Shown here: one piece after another, positions 46,920 to 59,938 of the stretch | Numbering within the stretch: the stretch's first letter is position 1 | Layout of the letters: every line of letters starts with the position of its first letter | Assembly: GCA_914767715.1 (NCBI GenBank) | Contig: OU612066.1 | Coordinates: 19,382,283-19,442,282 of the forward strand | Length of the DNA: 60,000 bases | Direction of reading: 5' to 3' | Origin: Membranipora membranacea | Lineage: Eukaryota; Bryozoa; Gymnolaemata; Cheilostomatida; Membraniporidae | Program-made: the position numbers and the translations under genes | The notes under the pieces: generated by a model | Told to the model about the DNA's origin: nothing | The model's input: only the letters and a program-made list of their open reading frames with translations | Databases searched by the model: none

Positions 46920-49260
46920 ATTTACAGCCAGCCTTGATGCTCATTGCACTAACCTTGATTAGTATTATTGTGCTGGCATACTCAAAACGTCTTTAGATTG
47001 ATATTTTGTTAAAAGGCAGCGTTATTCCCGAAATTTGTTGAGTATAGTGATTTTTCTTGAATGGCAATGTTTGGCAGCTTTGACTCAATGTTGTTGCTGA
47101 AGATTGCATGAGTAACTCATTCTGAATTCGCCTGAATGTACAGGCCTATCTACAACTGGCACCAAGTGACAAAAGTTGCCCTGCTAAAGTAGCGTAACAA
47201 CAACCTTAGACAATGCTACTGTGATAATAATATGACTTTGCTCAAAATACAGCTATATATTATATTGTATTATATTATTCAAATGTTTGCCATAATTTAT
47301 TGTTGTAAATAAAAAAACTCAATCGGAAAGTACAAACAAAAACAATGAAGACCTTTTTTTTTTCATTCACAGTGTTCAATATATCTCATCTAGCTTTGCC
47401 AAAAAATGCCGCATATGTTTAAGCAGTAATTATTATTTGTATGCTGTCCTTCTGTGCTAATGATGGGTACTCCTGCAGTCTGGAGAAGCTCTTTATAAAC
47501 TTGCTTACTCAATTCACTGCAGCATTAATAAGATGCATGTAAATCAAACCAATATTGTGATGGATTTCGGAGGAGGAGTCGTGCCGCCATGGATCACTTA
47601 CAGGCTAGTCCAGTTTCCAAACAAAAAATATGTAAGGTTGGCCAAATCAATTTCAGATTTTGCAGTCATTTTCATAAAAACTCTCATGAAAATGACTGCA
47701 TTATTTCTTTTTCAAGTTTTTTACCGAGTGTCGAGCTATAAACGACCATGCTGAATAAACCATTTTGTAGATTCACCCATAATAAAGAACTGAGAGATTA
47801 TAGTATCCACTTTACCCCTCTTTTTGGTCATGAGGGGGTTGATAGAGACCAATTGATGAATTTAGAATTGACATATTGTTTTTAAATCTGTCTAATTCAT
47901 GAACATTCATTTTATACTTATGATTAAAAGAATACACTATTTGCAGCAACTGCAGCTGGTTTTCATCAGATACAGTTTATGGAGTACATACACCTTGCAG
48001 GGTGATGAAGGGAACACCTTCCCAAAATATAAAACATCTATCTATGAGCTCATTATGACTTGGTAGTTCAATCATCAAAGGCTATACTTGTAGTTGCCAT
48101 CTCTTATACAATGATAAGACGGCTCAACATTCGCGTTCTGAGTGAAATGACCTAATGAAAGTGATTATCTTTGTGAGAAAAGGGACCATGGGTTATGACC
48201 ATAACAGATTAGCTAAAAAGGCTGGTCGTAGTATAATAAGACAATCACTACCAAGGAAATTTGAAGCAAATTCTTTTTCTTTTAGCCTTAGTTGAATATG
48301 CTATTCTGCTGTTATGTGATTATATACCACATGGAGTTGAGTGCAAAGTGACACAAGTTCTCCTCGGCAATATATGATCTTCCAATACCATATCACCCAG
48401 TTTGAATAGTATTGTGAATGATTCCAACCACTAAGCATGACACTTTGTAGGCTATGCTCGACATAGCACTATGGGGTAGCTTTTGACCACCCATGTTATT
48501 ATGACATGGCACAACAGTGTAGACCACCCAAGTTTTGTTGACATGACACTATATTGGCTATGTTAGACTTGATACTACGGCTATGCTATGTAATCATGTG
48601 GCACAGAATTTCTAAGCTGTTAAAATCTACAGCAATGCGAATCTTAATAAATATTGCTGAGCAAGTGGCAAATAAGTCCATGCAGGAAAATAAAAATTAA
48701 TCAACATCAAGCATATTTTCTGAATATGCAATTGTCTAAACAGGTTTTGCAGGCCATAAATCTTTTGTCTTGCAAAGCCCTTTTGATAATGAACGCTGGA
48801 AAATCACAAAATACAACTTCGTTGGTTGTCGTTTGGTCATTTTTCTCCCAAGTTTTAAATTGCCAACTAAATCCAATTACTGATTGTAATCCGCCGCTGA
48901 TTAAAGACTTTACTGCAATGTTTGATGTGAGGGTCATATATATATATAAATCTAAATCTTACTTAGTTCATAACATGAAAATTATGTCATGTTAGATTCT
49001 TATGCTTTGAAATACAACAATTTTCCATGAGTGTCCAATGAACTTAGTATCGATGGTTACACATGCACATGCATGTACATTGTCATAAACTGCAAAGAAT
49101 TATCACTTTATTATCACACATATTTATTTTTATCTCTGTATGACTCTCTCCCCATTGCAGTTGGGACTGAATAACACAAACACCAACACATTCTACACAC
49201 CTGTCAGCCTTTAGAAAGGACAGCTAGAGATCACACTCAGCATCCGCAAATGGACAGTCA
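46920..49260. other. Intergenic region and GPCR 5' leader
   Basis: No gene seen. CCCATTGCAG at 49151-49160 is a good splice acceptor 100 bp before the GPCR ATG, suggesting a non-coding 5' exon further upstream. Confidence 0.5.
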
Positions 49261-50418
49261 ATGAACACGGAGCTCACCATAAACTGTAACTACTCATGTA
49301 CTAAGTATTGTGATTGGGAGAAAAACAGCACAGCCATGAATTTCAGCTCACTTCCTGATTACAGTAACCTGACATTGCCGAAGCTGAATATATCTACTGA
49401 GAACGCAACAGAGGTGCAAGTCATAAAACTATGTAAAGGTAGCGAGGATAATTACGAACATGGCTGGACAACATCTTTCTTACTGGTACATATGGTTTCG
49501 CTCGTGACAAACATTGCACATGCATGGATACTTGGTCACGTAACGGAGCTAAAAGGCAAACCTTATCTGAGGGTATTGCAACATCTCACGTTTGGAGATA
49601 TAGCATACAATGTGTATAATATTCCTATGAATGCACGGTATCTGAGAAACTGGTTTTTCAACATAAAACTGATCTATTCTGCAACAGCACACCTTGTATC
49701 GACTGTGTTACTGGCAGCGAGATTCAATCTTCTCATCCTGGCAACATACGAGAAATATGTAGCCATTTGCCACCCGTTTCATTACGAGAAGAGTATTGTA
49801 ATAAGACACGTACACTTCAGTGCCACGCTGACATGGCTATGTACATTAGCGCTGATTGTACCCGGATGGGCTATGTTCTGGCCGCAGACTTGCTGGAATC
49901 AGGTGTACGGCCCGATGTTCAGTACTACTAATGATGCCGGCCGTCTCTACACTTCTGCAGTAGCAACTATATTTACAATAATTCTCTTAGTCTTCGTCAT
50001 TCAAATTATTTACAAACTGATAAAAATGAATAACTCTCGAGTTGTAGGGACGAACCAGGTTGATAAAATGCTTACAAGAGCTGGGGCGTATGTTGTCACT
50101 ATATCTTTGATTTATATTTTCTTCCTTTTTACACCAGTAATTGCATCGGCAGTGGTGCGAATGGTGGCACGCCGGACTTATAGATGGATTGATATTTTGT
50201 CTACCTCCATGTGGCTCTCCTATGGGTTTATTAACACATTTTTGTACGGCTGGGTGTCCCCCGGGTATAGGAGACAAGCAATGCGCCTGCTCTACAAACT
50301 CAAACTTAGATTTGCTTTGAGGAAATTAAGAGTTTCACCTGCCACTACAATATACACTAACGGGACAGAGATGTCAGTTACCCATACCTCTGGTGATGAA
50401 CAAGACGGAAGATGTTGA
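49261..50418 (+). CDS. Divergent rhodopsin-like (class A) G-protein-coupled receptor
   Basis: Single coding exon, 385 residues, ATG at 49261. An extracellular N-terminus of about 80 residues with several N-glycosylation sequons (NYS, NST, NLT, NIS, NAT) is followed by seven hydrophobic segments: about residues 76-98 (TM1), 108-128, 139-172 (TM3), 183-206, 233-255, 273-298 and 305-328 (TM7), then a basic C-tail. TM3 ends EKYVAICHPFHY, the DRY-type motif with Glu-Lys replacing Asp-Arg; TM7 has NTFLY in the NPxxY place. TM6 lacks the CWxP signature, and the Cys normally heading TM3 is missing although ECL2 has TCW. It is a plasma-membrane receptor by structure; ligand unknown. Class A assignment rests on the TM3/TM7 motifs. 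Confidence 0.85.
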   Translation: MNTELTINCNYSCTKYCDWEKNSTAMNFSSLPDYSNLTLPKLNISTENATEVQVIKLCKGSEDNYEHGWTTSFLLVHMVSLVTNIAHAWILGHVTELKGKPYLRVLQHLTFGDIAYNVYNIPMNARYLRNWFFNIKLIYSATAHLVSTVLLAARFNLLILATYEKYVAICHPFHYEKSIVIRHVHFSATLTWLCTLALIVPGWAMFWPQTCWNQVYGPMFSTTNDAGRLYTSAVATIFTIILLVFVIQIIYKLIKMNNSRVVGTNQVDKMLTRAGAYVVTISLIYIFFLFTPVIASAVVRMVARRTYRWIDILSTSMWLSYGFINTFLYGWVSPGYRRQAMRLLYKLKLRFALRKLRVSPATTIYTNGTEMSVTHTSGDEQDGRC

Positions 50419-51012
50419 ATAGATTCAAGTTTTCCTTACCCTTGAGTTTGGATACAACAAAGCAAATTATTCATTACTTCAAGTAAAAAAAAGGAGGGAT
50501 ATTCACGGCATGTTGACTGAGTCTGCTAGATATATTAAATAATGAGTGAGACACTTCTTAGATGTAGTTATTTTTGTTTATTACGTTGTTGATAAAAGTC
50601 AAAATAACAAAATATATCAAATCAATAACATAGCCATCTACAGGTATTATAACTTTCATATAGCAAATAATGTATTTGAACACATGATCTAAACAAAATC
50701 GATTCATATTTTCGTATGGGTTGGCAGGTGATGAGGAATCATATGGACGGAATAGAAAAATGAGTGTTACAATACCAATGGACACTAAACTGGAACACAT
50801 TTTGGAATATCACAGACAATAATTGGCGCTTGAGAACAAAATATTTATATAAATCAATCTTTTTGAATTTTAAAGCAATACAACAACATATAAAATAATG
50901 TCTACTATAGTTTGATTTAGTAATACTGATGATAGAGAAAAATACAAGTTTGATAAATCAACAAAGAGCAAAATTTTTTTGTAATTTCATATAACTGCAT
51001 ATTTTTATACTC
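50419..51012. other. Short intergenic region between convergent genes
   Basis: Holds the 3' flanks of the GPCR and of the minus-strand coiled-coil gene. AT-rich, nothing else seen. Confidence 0.6.
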
Positions 51013-54000
51013 CTAATAGTAGTCTTCAGAGTTAGGCTTAGGTCTTCGTTTCTTTGCACTGAGTGGTTTTAAGGGTGGTAGCCTCTGATGCCCCTCTGAG
51101 TCGGGGTAATAGTCCATATCTAATGGTGAGGCTTGTTTTTTCCGACTTGACTTTGGCCTGAAAAATTGAGAATTCGTAAGTAGAGCTTAGCGATTGTTCT
51201 TTACTTGTGAGCAGCACAATAGAAAGGAAAGGGAGCGGAACTCATAGCAATCATCGCAATAATCGTATCTTGGCGGGTAGGTGACCTGTGGCAGGTAGGT
51301 AACCTGTGGGGGGTAGGTAACCTGTGAGTTTTGTGGTTTGAGGTGATTTTCTAAGAAACATCCATATCTACGCAAGTAAGTGAGCAATACCGATATGGTA
51401 CATACAGGTCAAATACATCAGACATATGTGCAAGTGCGGGTGACATCCAATATCTCAGCTAATACATAGTATAGTTATAATCCAGGGGCGTTTCTTGTCA
51501 TGGTTGTTTAAAATGGAGAATTTGAGAGCTGTGATTTCTATGATTTTAAGATCAAGTGGGAAGAAAATGAAATGACGGTATCAACCAATCAAAGCCTCAT
51601 CTAGTAGCATGTTAGTAAGATTAACAGCTAGCCAGGGTAGGCCCTCTTTTATGAAATTATCCCACTAATATGTAGTACAGAATTATCTACCCTTTTAGAT
51701 CATTAGTTTTAGATCATAAGGTGTCAAATGTTGACTTAGCAATAAAAATGAAAACCCTGAAGAAAGAGCCTACCCAGGCTTAATCGTTATTTGACAACAT
51801 TAATATTTAAAATGAGGAAGGAAATCAACACAGCACATACATAAAAATGTTCTACATTACATTTTTGTGGTTATCTTTCCACCATGTATACGCTCTAGTC
51901 AACTCTATAAATCAAAATCAAGTTTTGGTCTCAGTACAAGGGCAATACATGTACATGTTGTCTAAACCTGCACTACACGTTTGACAAGTAAAATCTGGTA
52001 CTATGTTTAGATTGATAAGTATATATTTGAGATGCAGGAAGGTAACTCATCATAATGATAGAAATTAATGAGTCAGAATTTTGAGTGAGACGCAGAAAAA
52101 ATAAGAAGTTCATTCACACAAACTATCTATAAACATCATGCTGGCGGTTTTCTAATTGTTTTCTAAACGCTAAAAGTAAAGGCGACAACTTATACTCAAA
52201 ACCATCAACTCAAAATCACAACACAGCTTGAAAATTTACTACAGTACTGTTTATAGAAAGATTTCAATTTTCTTTTACTGCATAATTTATATTGTCAAAT
52301 TGTTTTTGAAGATGTATAACATTAATTTGCCTAGAGGTTGAATAATGGTAAGTATTAGCCTTTTTTGTTTTTACCAACAACCGTGGCTGCGTGACAAAGC
52401 TAGGTAAGTATTGGTCATTATGTAATCAAAACAGATGACTAAATTAACTAATTAGGTCAAAAGAAGCTAATTATCTAGTCTGCTGTTGTAGCCGACAGGT
52501 CTCTCGGTCTATCGACTATGTTGTAAGTTATGGTTACACATTACAGTTAGCTGTAACGTGATAATAAGGTCTCTCACCTCCCACGTTTAGCGCCAGCCTC
52601 CTCTTCTATAGTACCCAGACTACCCTGATACAGCGACACAGATCGGGCTATCCTTTCCTTCAGCATACTAGATGAGCTTGCATTCAATCTGTAAAACACA
52701 ATATTCTCATCAAATTTTATTGTAGATCACATTACCTAGAAATTTGACATTGTATTTGACATCTTTATTATAAGGAGATACAGTTACTCCTCATCTGTGT
52801 GATGAATAGTCAAATGGACACAATCATAACCTTACTAAACTCTAGTATGCTCAGGTAAGTTAAAATTCATGCAATATGTAAACATAACTGCCAGTTTGAT
52901 GCGTGGTAGTCATGATTGGATGCATAATTTAACGGACACTCTTTTTTCGATGAGGGGATCTTTATACTGCACGTAGGGTTGTTAAACATAGCTAACAGAA
53001 TCCTCTAAATTATTTTCTATAAGTGACTTACAAATCTTGTTCATCTTCCGACACATTCTCTTCCGGATCATGTAGTGTATTGATCAGGATCTCGATGTCT
53101 TTGTCATTCTTAGCTGGGAACAGCAGCTTCAGACATTCCTTGAGCTCCGAACGCTTCAGTTTACCCTGTTGGACCTGCATAGATAAAACGTTGTAGAAAG
53201 TCACACACGGCCCAGTTATTCTTTGCTATGATCATGAACACAACTTTATAAACTTGAGAGCTTCACCATTTTGTAAAATCGTAATATTGGCACTAAATCG
53301 TGTAACAATAAATTGTGTTGTACTTGAGATTACAGCACATGGGTAAAATCAGAGGAGTAATAAGTCGTACTAGACTAGCGATAAATCTGAGCTCAAGTTC
53401 CTGAGATAGTTTAGCCTTCTTCATACTCTGTTCTCTCTTCAGCTCCTCTAGTGATTGGCTGATCTCCTTCTCCATTCTAGATCTACAAAATAATGAGCAG
53501 TTAAAATATTACTGAATACACATACAGTAATAAACAGCATGTTATCACTACTTGTCATGCAGCAGCATACACAGGGGTATTCAGCAGTAGGTCTTATGAC
53601 ACTTTCAAACATTCAGTGTCAGTTTGGTTAGTTAGAAACCGCTATTAATCCTAAATAGCTAATCTGAAAATATCAATTTTAATTATTATTTGCATGACTG
53701 ACAGGAAACCAAAATGGGGGGATCAACCATCAAACTCCACTGAGGTTAAATAAATTTATAAATATGAATAAATATAAATTTACAAATATGAATTTATTCC
53801 ATATCAGTGTCAAACTCACTTGAAGTCCTCGATAGCCTGAGCTCGCTTGTGGAGTATTGCGGCTTTTCTGAGTTTACCCGCTATTTTATTAGGAGATTTA
53901 CTCAACGCCTCTTTCAGTCTACCTTCATAACCATCTAGCAATGTCTTCTCTCTCGACTCCAACCGCATCGCTAATTTCTTCTTCAACATCTGCAAACGAT

Positions 54001-57000
54001 GAGAAAGGTTTGAAAGTGAAACCAAGTAAAAGAAAAAAAAAACCTTGTGAATTACAAATAACTTGGTTGCGGTAGAATGACTACTGAGAAGGTTTTCTCA
54101 TGGATATCCTTGCATTCAAAATTAAATGAATTAAATAGCCTCGTGTTATTTGTTCTAGTATCTCAGTTAGTATTACATAATTGAATTGACTCAAACCTTT
54201 TCTTGTTTGTCTCTCTCGTCGTTGAGTTTTCGAGTGAGTTTATCTTGTTGGGCTCTGTGTTTCTCGAGGCACTGCTCAGCCTCGATATCGGACATCACGC
54301 CTCTCTCATTCAGGTCATCTATAAGGTTAGCCTTGAGCTCATTAATAGCTCGCTGCTTGTCATCAATCTCTGTCAACTGTATGTAAAGAAAAAGATTTTT
54401 TTTAAATTTAAAGAAAACAACCTATTGCCGCTTCATCATCATCATCATCATCATCATCATATGAGTTGTAGGGTTCATCTTACTGATCCAACTTGGCTAT
54501 TTGTAAGGTATAATATGTATAGGCTGTGTGCATGGTGACATTCTATGATTGTTAGCCTTGGACTTCTCAGGTTCTAACTTGGTGCACTGTATTGTGAAAA
54601 ACATCACTTTCAGTGGAAACCTGTTATGGTGCTTTACACCATTCTATACATAATTCAATATTTGTTGATTGCAACGCCATTTGACCAAATTCAAAATACT
54701 GAATCATCAGTTCAATAGTGGGGTACGCTGTTTGCAAATTCCACTTAAATTTAGCATCAAAGTACAATGTTAGTTATTTCTGAAAACATTCTTGATGCAA
54801 AATCTGAAAAATAAAACAGGACAGATGAGGACTGAAATATCGATGGTATCCCGTCCTGACTAGTTAGGAAATTAACCAAGAGAACTCAAGACGGAAGCTG
54901 AGTAACAGGATAGGGAACGCGCGTGTCGACAGGTGGTACTCCCAGGACTACTATTTAATAACACTGTCATTAGCACGTGTATATTTAACATTAGAATATT
55001 AATTTTTATCTTTTCAATGCTACTGTATGACATCTCGCAAATCTAAAATTTGATATGAAGTGTGACATGAACAGAACACACCCACTCTATTGACTGGGAA
55101 AAAACCCAATTTAGAAGCATGGAATAATTCACCAGCTGACATATCTAAGGTATGGTTTATCTGTTTCATTCCTGTTTTGACCTCACAATTTTATGATCTC
55201 TCACTTACAGGCCTACTAAGTGTGTAGGCCTCGACTATCGGAGTATGTTATCAGTGATAGTGTCCTCACGCTTACACTTCACATCTCCAACTATTTCCTA
55301 ACATTATTATTTCTATGAATTTAATGGCTCCGAGTCACTTATTTCAATTTGTTATATTACTTCATCACGTAGTTGATAGTAAGCTTATTTTGTTATTGTA
55401 AAATCAGCCAGGCTCAATTATCGTATGATGATTGAGCCTGGTAATAAGTATGTATATTTTAATATGTTGTTTTGATTTGTTTCGATACACTGGAATTATC
55501 AATTGTACCATTGAAAAATTTCAACTTTTGTCACATCACCTCTTTAGCTTTGTTGATTTGAAGTTGTGCGACCATACTGCCCAATCTATCTTCTTGTTCT
55601 CTCAAAGCTATAGCTCTCTCCTGCATCATCTCAAGTTTGACTTTCTCAAGCTCCTCGTCAAAATTCACCTAAAATATTAAACATTTGGTAGGTGACTAAA
55701 GAGCATAAAGAGACAGCAAGATTTTCGTTTTGTTCTCTATACGCAGATCTAGGCATCAAATAATAGCAGTGTTATATTTTATATCAAAGTCTCAAATGAA
55801 TCACAGTTCAAGCAGTCATGCACAAAAATACATTTCCGTTCTTTAGACTGTTCCAATCCAGGTATCACATCGCAGCAATAGTGGAGGAACATCAGCAGTG
55901 TTATATATTTGTGTGAGTGTTAAACGAATAACATCACATCAACTTTTATTATGACTCATCCCTGCGCTTACATGTACGCACCATCCCTTCAAACTCACCT
56001 CATCATCTTCTTCAGTGAGAGCAGCGACTCTCTCCTCTGCCTGCGTTTTGAGAAGTTCTACAGTAGCTGCCTGCTGATCGTCTTCGTCTTCATTGGCGTG
56101 TCTCTTTTCAGTTTTCTATAATCAAGGATCTAGTTGATAATTACAGATAACCAGGCCCTGAAGACTGGCATATAATGACCACAAAACATACAAATTTGTT
56201 TCCCCGTGACTCTTTGGATTTGAAACAGCTAATAAGGTGAGCTTGATGTTATGTTTTGTAGAGTAATGTAGGAAGTGGAAGACAAGGGTTGCAAGGGAGG
56301 AAGGGTTACAAATATGAAGTAAGAAAGCAAGCAATCAAATGTACAACACTGGACATAGGTTAGCTATGAAGTTTTGCTGCTATATTGAGTTCAGTGGAAA
56401 TATGGCAGAAACATTATTACTTTAAATTATGGTGTTGAAGCAAAAGAAAAGACAATTCCAAACTAGTTTAGATTGACAAAAATCCAATCCCAAAATGGCC
56501 TTATATCAGAAAATGATAGACGCCATTATTTCTGATTCTGAATGCCATGCCTACCTTTGCTTGAGCCAGCTGCTCCTGTTCAAGCTGCTGCATCTTCTTA
56601 GCTCGTCTCTCAGCCAGTTTCTCTTCCAGTATTTGCCTCTGTCTCAGTTTATTGAGAGTCATACTATTCTCTAATCTCACCATGTTAGCTTCGTGTTCTC
56701 TCATTATCTTCTCTCTCTCATCCTCAGACATTGTCAACTGATCAAATATATATTACATATATACACAACATATAATATAAAATGATGATATATAATATTA
56801 TCATTTATCATATTTACACCAATAACCTTAAAAGCTAAAGATTACAAGGAATGTGCGGTATGGAGTGTTTTCTTTTTCCATAGGTTGTACAATATCATTT
56901 GAAGTTTGGAGAGTTGTTCAGGCAAGTATTTGGGGGTTTTTCATTTTATTTGATAGGTTTTAACAATTATTTCATACTTTGTTTTGCTGGCAAGTTTCAC

Positions 57001-59938
57001 AGCGAGTATAACATCATCACTGTGACTAGTTACCTGACTATCGACTATCTGATTAACGACTGTAGCTTCCTGCTCTCGGAGTTGTGCCTTCTCTTCCTGC
57101 TCCTGCTGCATTCTCTTCTCCCAATCTCTTCTTCTCTTCTTCAGTCTCATCTATGTATCGAAGTACACAAGAGTCTTATTCTCATGTGTTGAAAACGCTG
57201 ATAAATAGCGGAGTGAACAGCCTTTAGCCATGAAAGCCCTGTCAGGTTACACCATAGACTTAATAATAAGTCTATGGCTTACACCATAGAGTTATTATAT
57301 GATGACTGAATGGGATACACACTAGAAGAAGGAATAACTGAGACAGATGACAAGCTCGTTGTATTGCTTTCTTCCCTGAGCACTTTGGGTCCTTGTAAGT
57401 GACACAGTTGATGACGTACCTTGAGTTTCTCATCTTGCTGGTCATACTGTTGACTTTGCCTGGCCTGAAGTGACTCTACATTATTATTGTGCTCTGAGAT
57501 GATAGCATCTACTTGTTCGTCCCTCAGACCTACAACAACATGAAGTTAAGTGGTGTTTCTTTGTCGAAACAAATCCATTGGAATAGCAGAACTAAATGAG
57601 TATAATTTTTGGAAGGCTTTGGTTGAAAAAAATATCCATGGAATGCATTCAAGATCGAAACCAATTTTAACTTGAGTAATGTCCATTATAAGTATATCGA
57701 TGATAATACAATATTGACTACTGGGGTTTGTTTGGCTCCCTGACCCGACCTGCCTACAAACAGAGAGCTACATTTTGGCGCAGAATTTCCAGCCCCGTCA
57801 TTAAGGCACCCAATATCTCCCCCTGCTGCTGAATGTGGCGAGTGATGAGACCCCTAATTTTGATCAACCATATTTTTAATCAAAAAGTTAATATTGACTG
57901 AAGTTAAAACAATCAAACTTACCTTCAGTTTTAAGTTCGTCTAGTAGTTTCTTCTCTCTATCCATCAGTGTAGTTTTGTAGGTGTTAGTCATCTGTTCTC
58001 TCATATCCTTCAACTCCGCTGAATTCTGCTTATCAATCTGCAATGAAGAATAAATTTCATGTTTACTGCTTTCATTCTGTGTTTTTGATCATCTTAGTGA
58101 GAATATATTTGTGGGAGAGTCAACTCTAATTTTGGAGGCAGTTGTATGTATGGAATGATATGTTGTATGGCTGTATGTAAAAAATAGCAAATACCCAAAT
58201 TGCAAAATATCTTATGCATCTCAAAATACTTACCTCAATTTCTTTGGAAGCTCGAGCGATTTCGTGATCTGCGACTAGTTTGATTCTCTCAGTGGCTATC
58301 GATAGGGGATCTACAGTACCAGCAGCCTGCTGCTGTTTAGCTCGCTTCTCAAAGTCAGCCATCTCTGACTGCTGTTCTTTAGCCTAAAGGATAAATAGGT
58401 GGATGGATTGATCAATTTCAGATAGGATTCAACCCCTAATAATCGCATAACCACATTAAAGTGTTCCATAATCTTGAATACTAATGCGATTTTACCATAT
58501 GGGGTTCTAGAGTAGTTGCTGTACCAGATATCTAAAGCTTTAGATTTGGACAGTTTTTTCTCAATGTTTAGCAATTCAAGTAACACTCTTTTAGTTTATT
58601 TTCTTCCTTTTTTGTATTATTGTATGTTCACTACAAAATCATGCAATTTTATGCAATCATTAACAGTCTTAGACATCAGAATTTTTTAAAAACAATCTTT
58701 ACTGCAGGCAGACCAGCTTTTTATTTCTCAATCATCCTTGAGATAATAAGGGTACAAAAATTAAATGAATAATATTATTTGAAAACCCCGATACTAATAT
58801 AGATACGATATCTAGATGATACTAAGACTGATAACTCCTTGCTCAGATCACTAACGGAGCCATCTTACCTTGGCAGAAAGTTGTTTCTTTTTATCTTCAC
58901 TGAGTTTATTATGTAGTGCCGTCTCTTTTTTAGCCATATCCTGTTCCATAGACTGTTTATACGCGACTAGATCATTCATAATATCATCACTTTTCTCTCT
59001 AGCTTCCTCAGCTGTGATCACCTTCTGTCTGCACAGTAATATGATATACTATGTTAAAGTTCAATATACACGAGGCAGGGCAACAACATTATGAAGATGA
59101 ACATGGGTATTGCAACAAAAAATTGAAAGAATTAACATGACTCAGAATTATTCATATAATGCTCTATAAATACCTTCAGAAAAGTATTTCAACAACAAAG
59201 CTGGTAAAGTGGGACATAAATATGTGTATGTGTATGTGTCAAGTAACGGGGCAAATTCAGAAATGATTTTGTTGAGTTTTGCAGCACAAAACTTATATTT
59301 CTGTATTGCACAACGCTTCTTTACTATAAGGTATATACTTCTTTGCTTTCTTGAGAACATCCATCTGACCTCCAGCTATAGTATTGAGAAGCTCACTTTG
59401 ACCTTTCTCTTGTGTGTCCTGAACAAACAAAAATCATCAGTGGTAATTAAAACAGCATTATAAGATCATCTGGATCAGAAGCCAAGTTTCAACTTGAAAC
59501 TTTTTTAGTGTCTTAACTTTATTTTCACATGCATGGTTGCTCATACAGCAGATGCATGTATGATTATTGAAAGTCAGTGACGACGCTTGAAAATAATGCA
59601 CCATGTCAGCTGTTGATGTAGCTTGACTGTCTCTATCATTCCAGAGTATTGTTGACTATACAAAGCTTATGTATGTTTTTGTTTTGCCTATAATAATCAG
59701 CTTATCCACTCACACTAAGCTCAGCTAGTGCTCTTCTCTGAGCTAATTTCTCCTCCAGTACCAGCCTCTGTCTGCTCAGTTCCTCATCGTGTATCTTATC
59801 CAGAGCCGATACATTCTTAGCGTGCTCCTTCATGAGCCACGCTGCCTGCTCCTCCGGCATCTTAGTCTTCTCCTTCACATCATTCAGAGCAGCCTGCTGC
59901 AGCTCTTTAGTCTGTATACGCTTCTTCAGAGAGAACTC
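51013..59938 (-). CDS. Large coiled-coil protein, 3' sixteen exons
   Basis: Minus-strand exons: 59938-59714, 59418-59339, 59028-58869, 58383-58234, 58037-57923, 57529-57420, 57150-57034, 56737-56555, 56115-55999, 55668-55540, 54376-54197, 53989-53820, 53482-53371, 53174-53032, 52688-52578 and 51157-51013. All phases match; 748 residues end in EDYY and a TAG. The 5' part lies beyond the window. Nearly all of it is charged alpha helix. A module recurs, seen best in exons 1 and 8: a few small residues, LDxxxxxxLxRQR or LRQRQ, then LEEKLAxRRA. The C-terminal ~90 residues (KLKRSELKECLKLLFPAKN, then a basic KKRRPKP stretch) leave the coiled-coil pattern. It could be annotated as trichohyalin-like; a link to EVC2/limbin-type ciliary proteins is possible but unproven. 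No catalytic domain is seen. Confidence 0.82.
51272..51331. repeat. Three tandem ~19-bp repeats
   Basis: GGTAGGTRACCTGTGG repeated three times inside the last intron of the coiled-coil gene. An open minus frame over it gives a QVTYPP repeat, but the flanking exons already join in phase, so I leave it out of the coding sequence. Confidence 0.8.
54432..54462. repeat. (CAT)n microsatellite
   Basis: About ten consecutive CAT/ATC triplets in an intron of the coiled-coil gene. Confidence 0.95.
57252..57299. repeat. Palindrome plus shared 16-bp motif
   Basis: CCATAGACTTA-ATAA-TAAGTCTATGG (57252-57277) is an 11-bp-arm palindrome. It is followed at 57284-57299 by CCATAGAGTTATTATA, identical to half of the perfect palindrome at 17556-17587. 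Confidence 0.85.
57711..57820 (-). repeat. Dispersed intronic repeat, copy B
   Basis: Reverse complement aligns with 21721-21826 in the TRIM-like gene. Both copies are intronic and run in the host gene's sense direction. Identity roughly 70% by eye; probably an old SINE-like family. Confidence 0.65.

Noticed and set aside
47533-47754. Short plus-strand ORF upstream of the GPCR
   Set aside because: Contains a simple inverted stretch around CATTTTCATAAAAACTCTCA; no domain or splice support.
51187-51387. Minus-strand ORF with QVTYPP repeats as an extra exon of the coiled-coil gene
   Set aside because: Flanking exons 52688-52578 and 51157-51013 already join in phase and the repeats come from a minisatellite.
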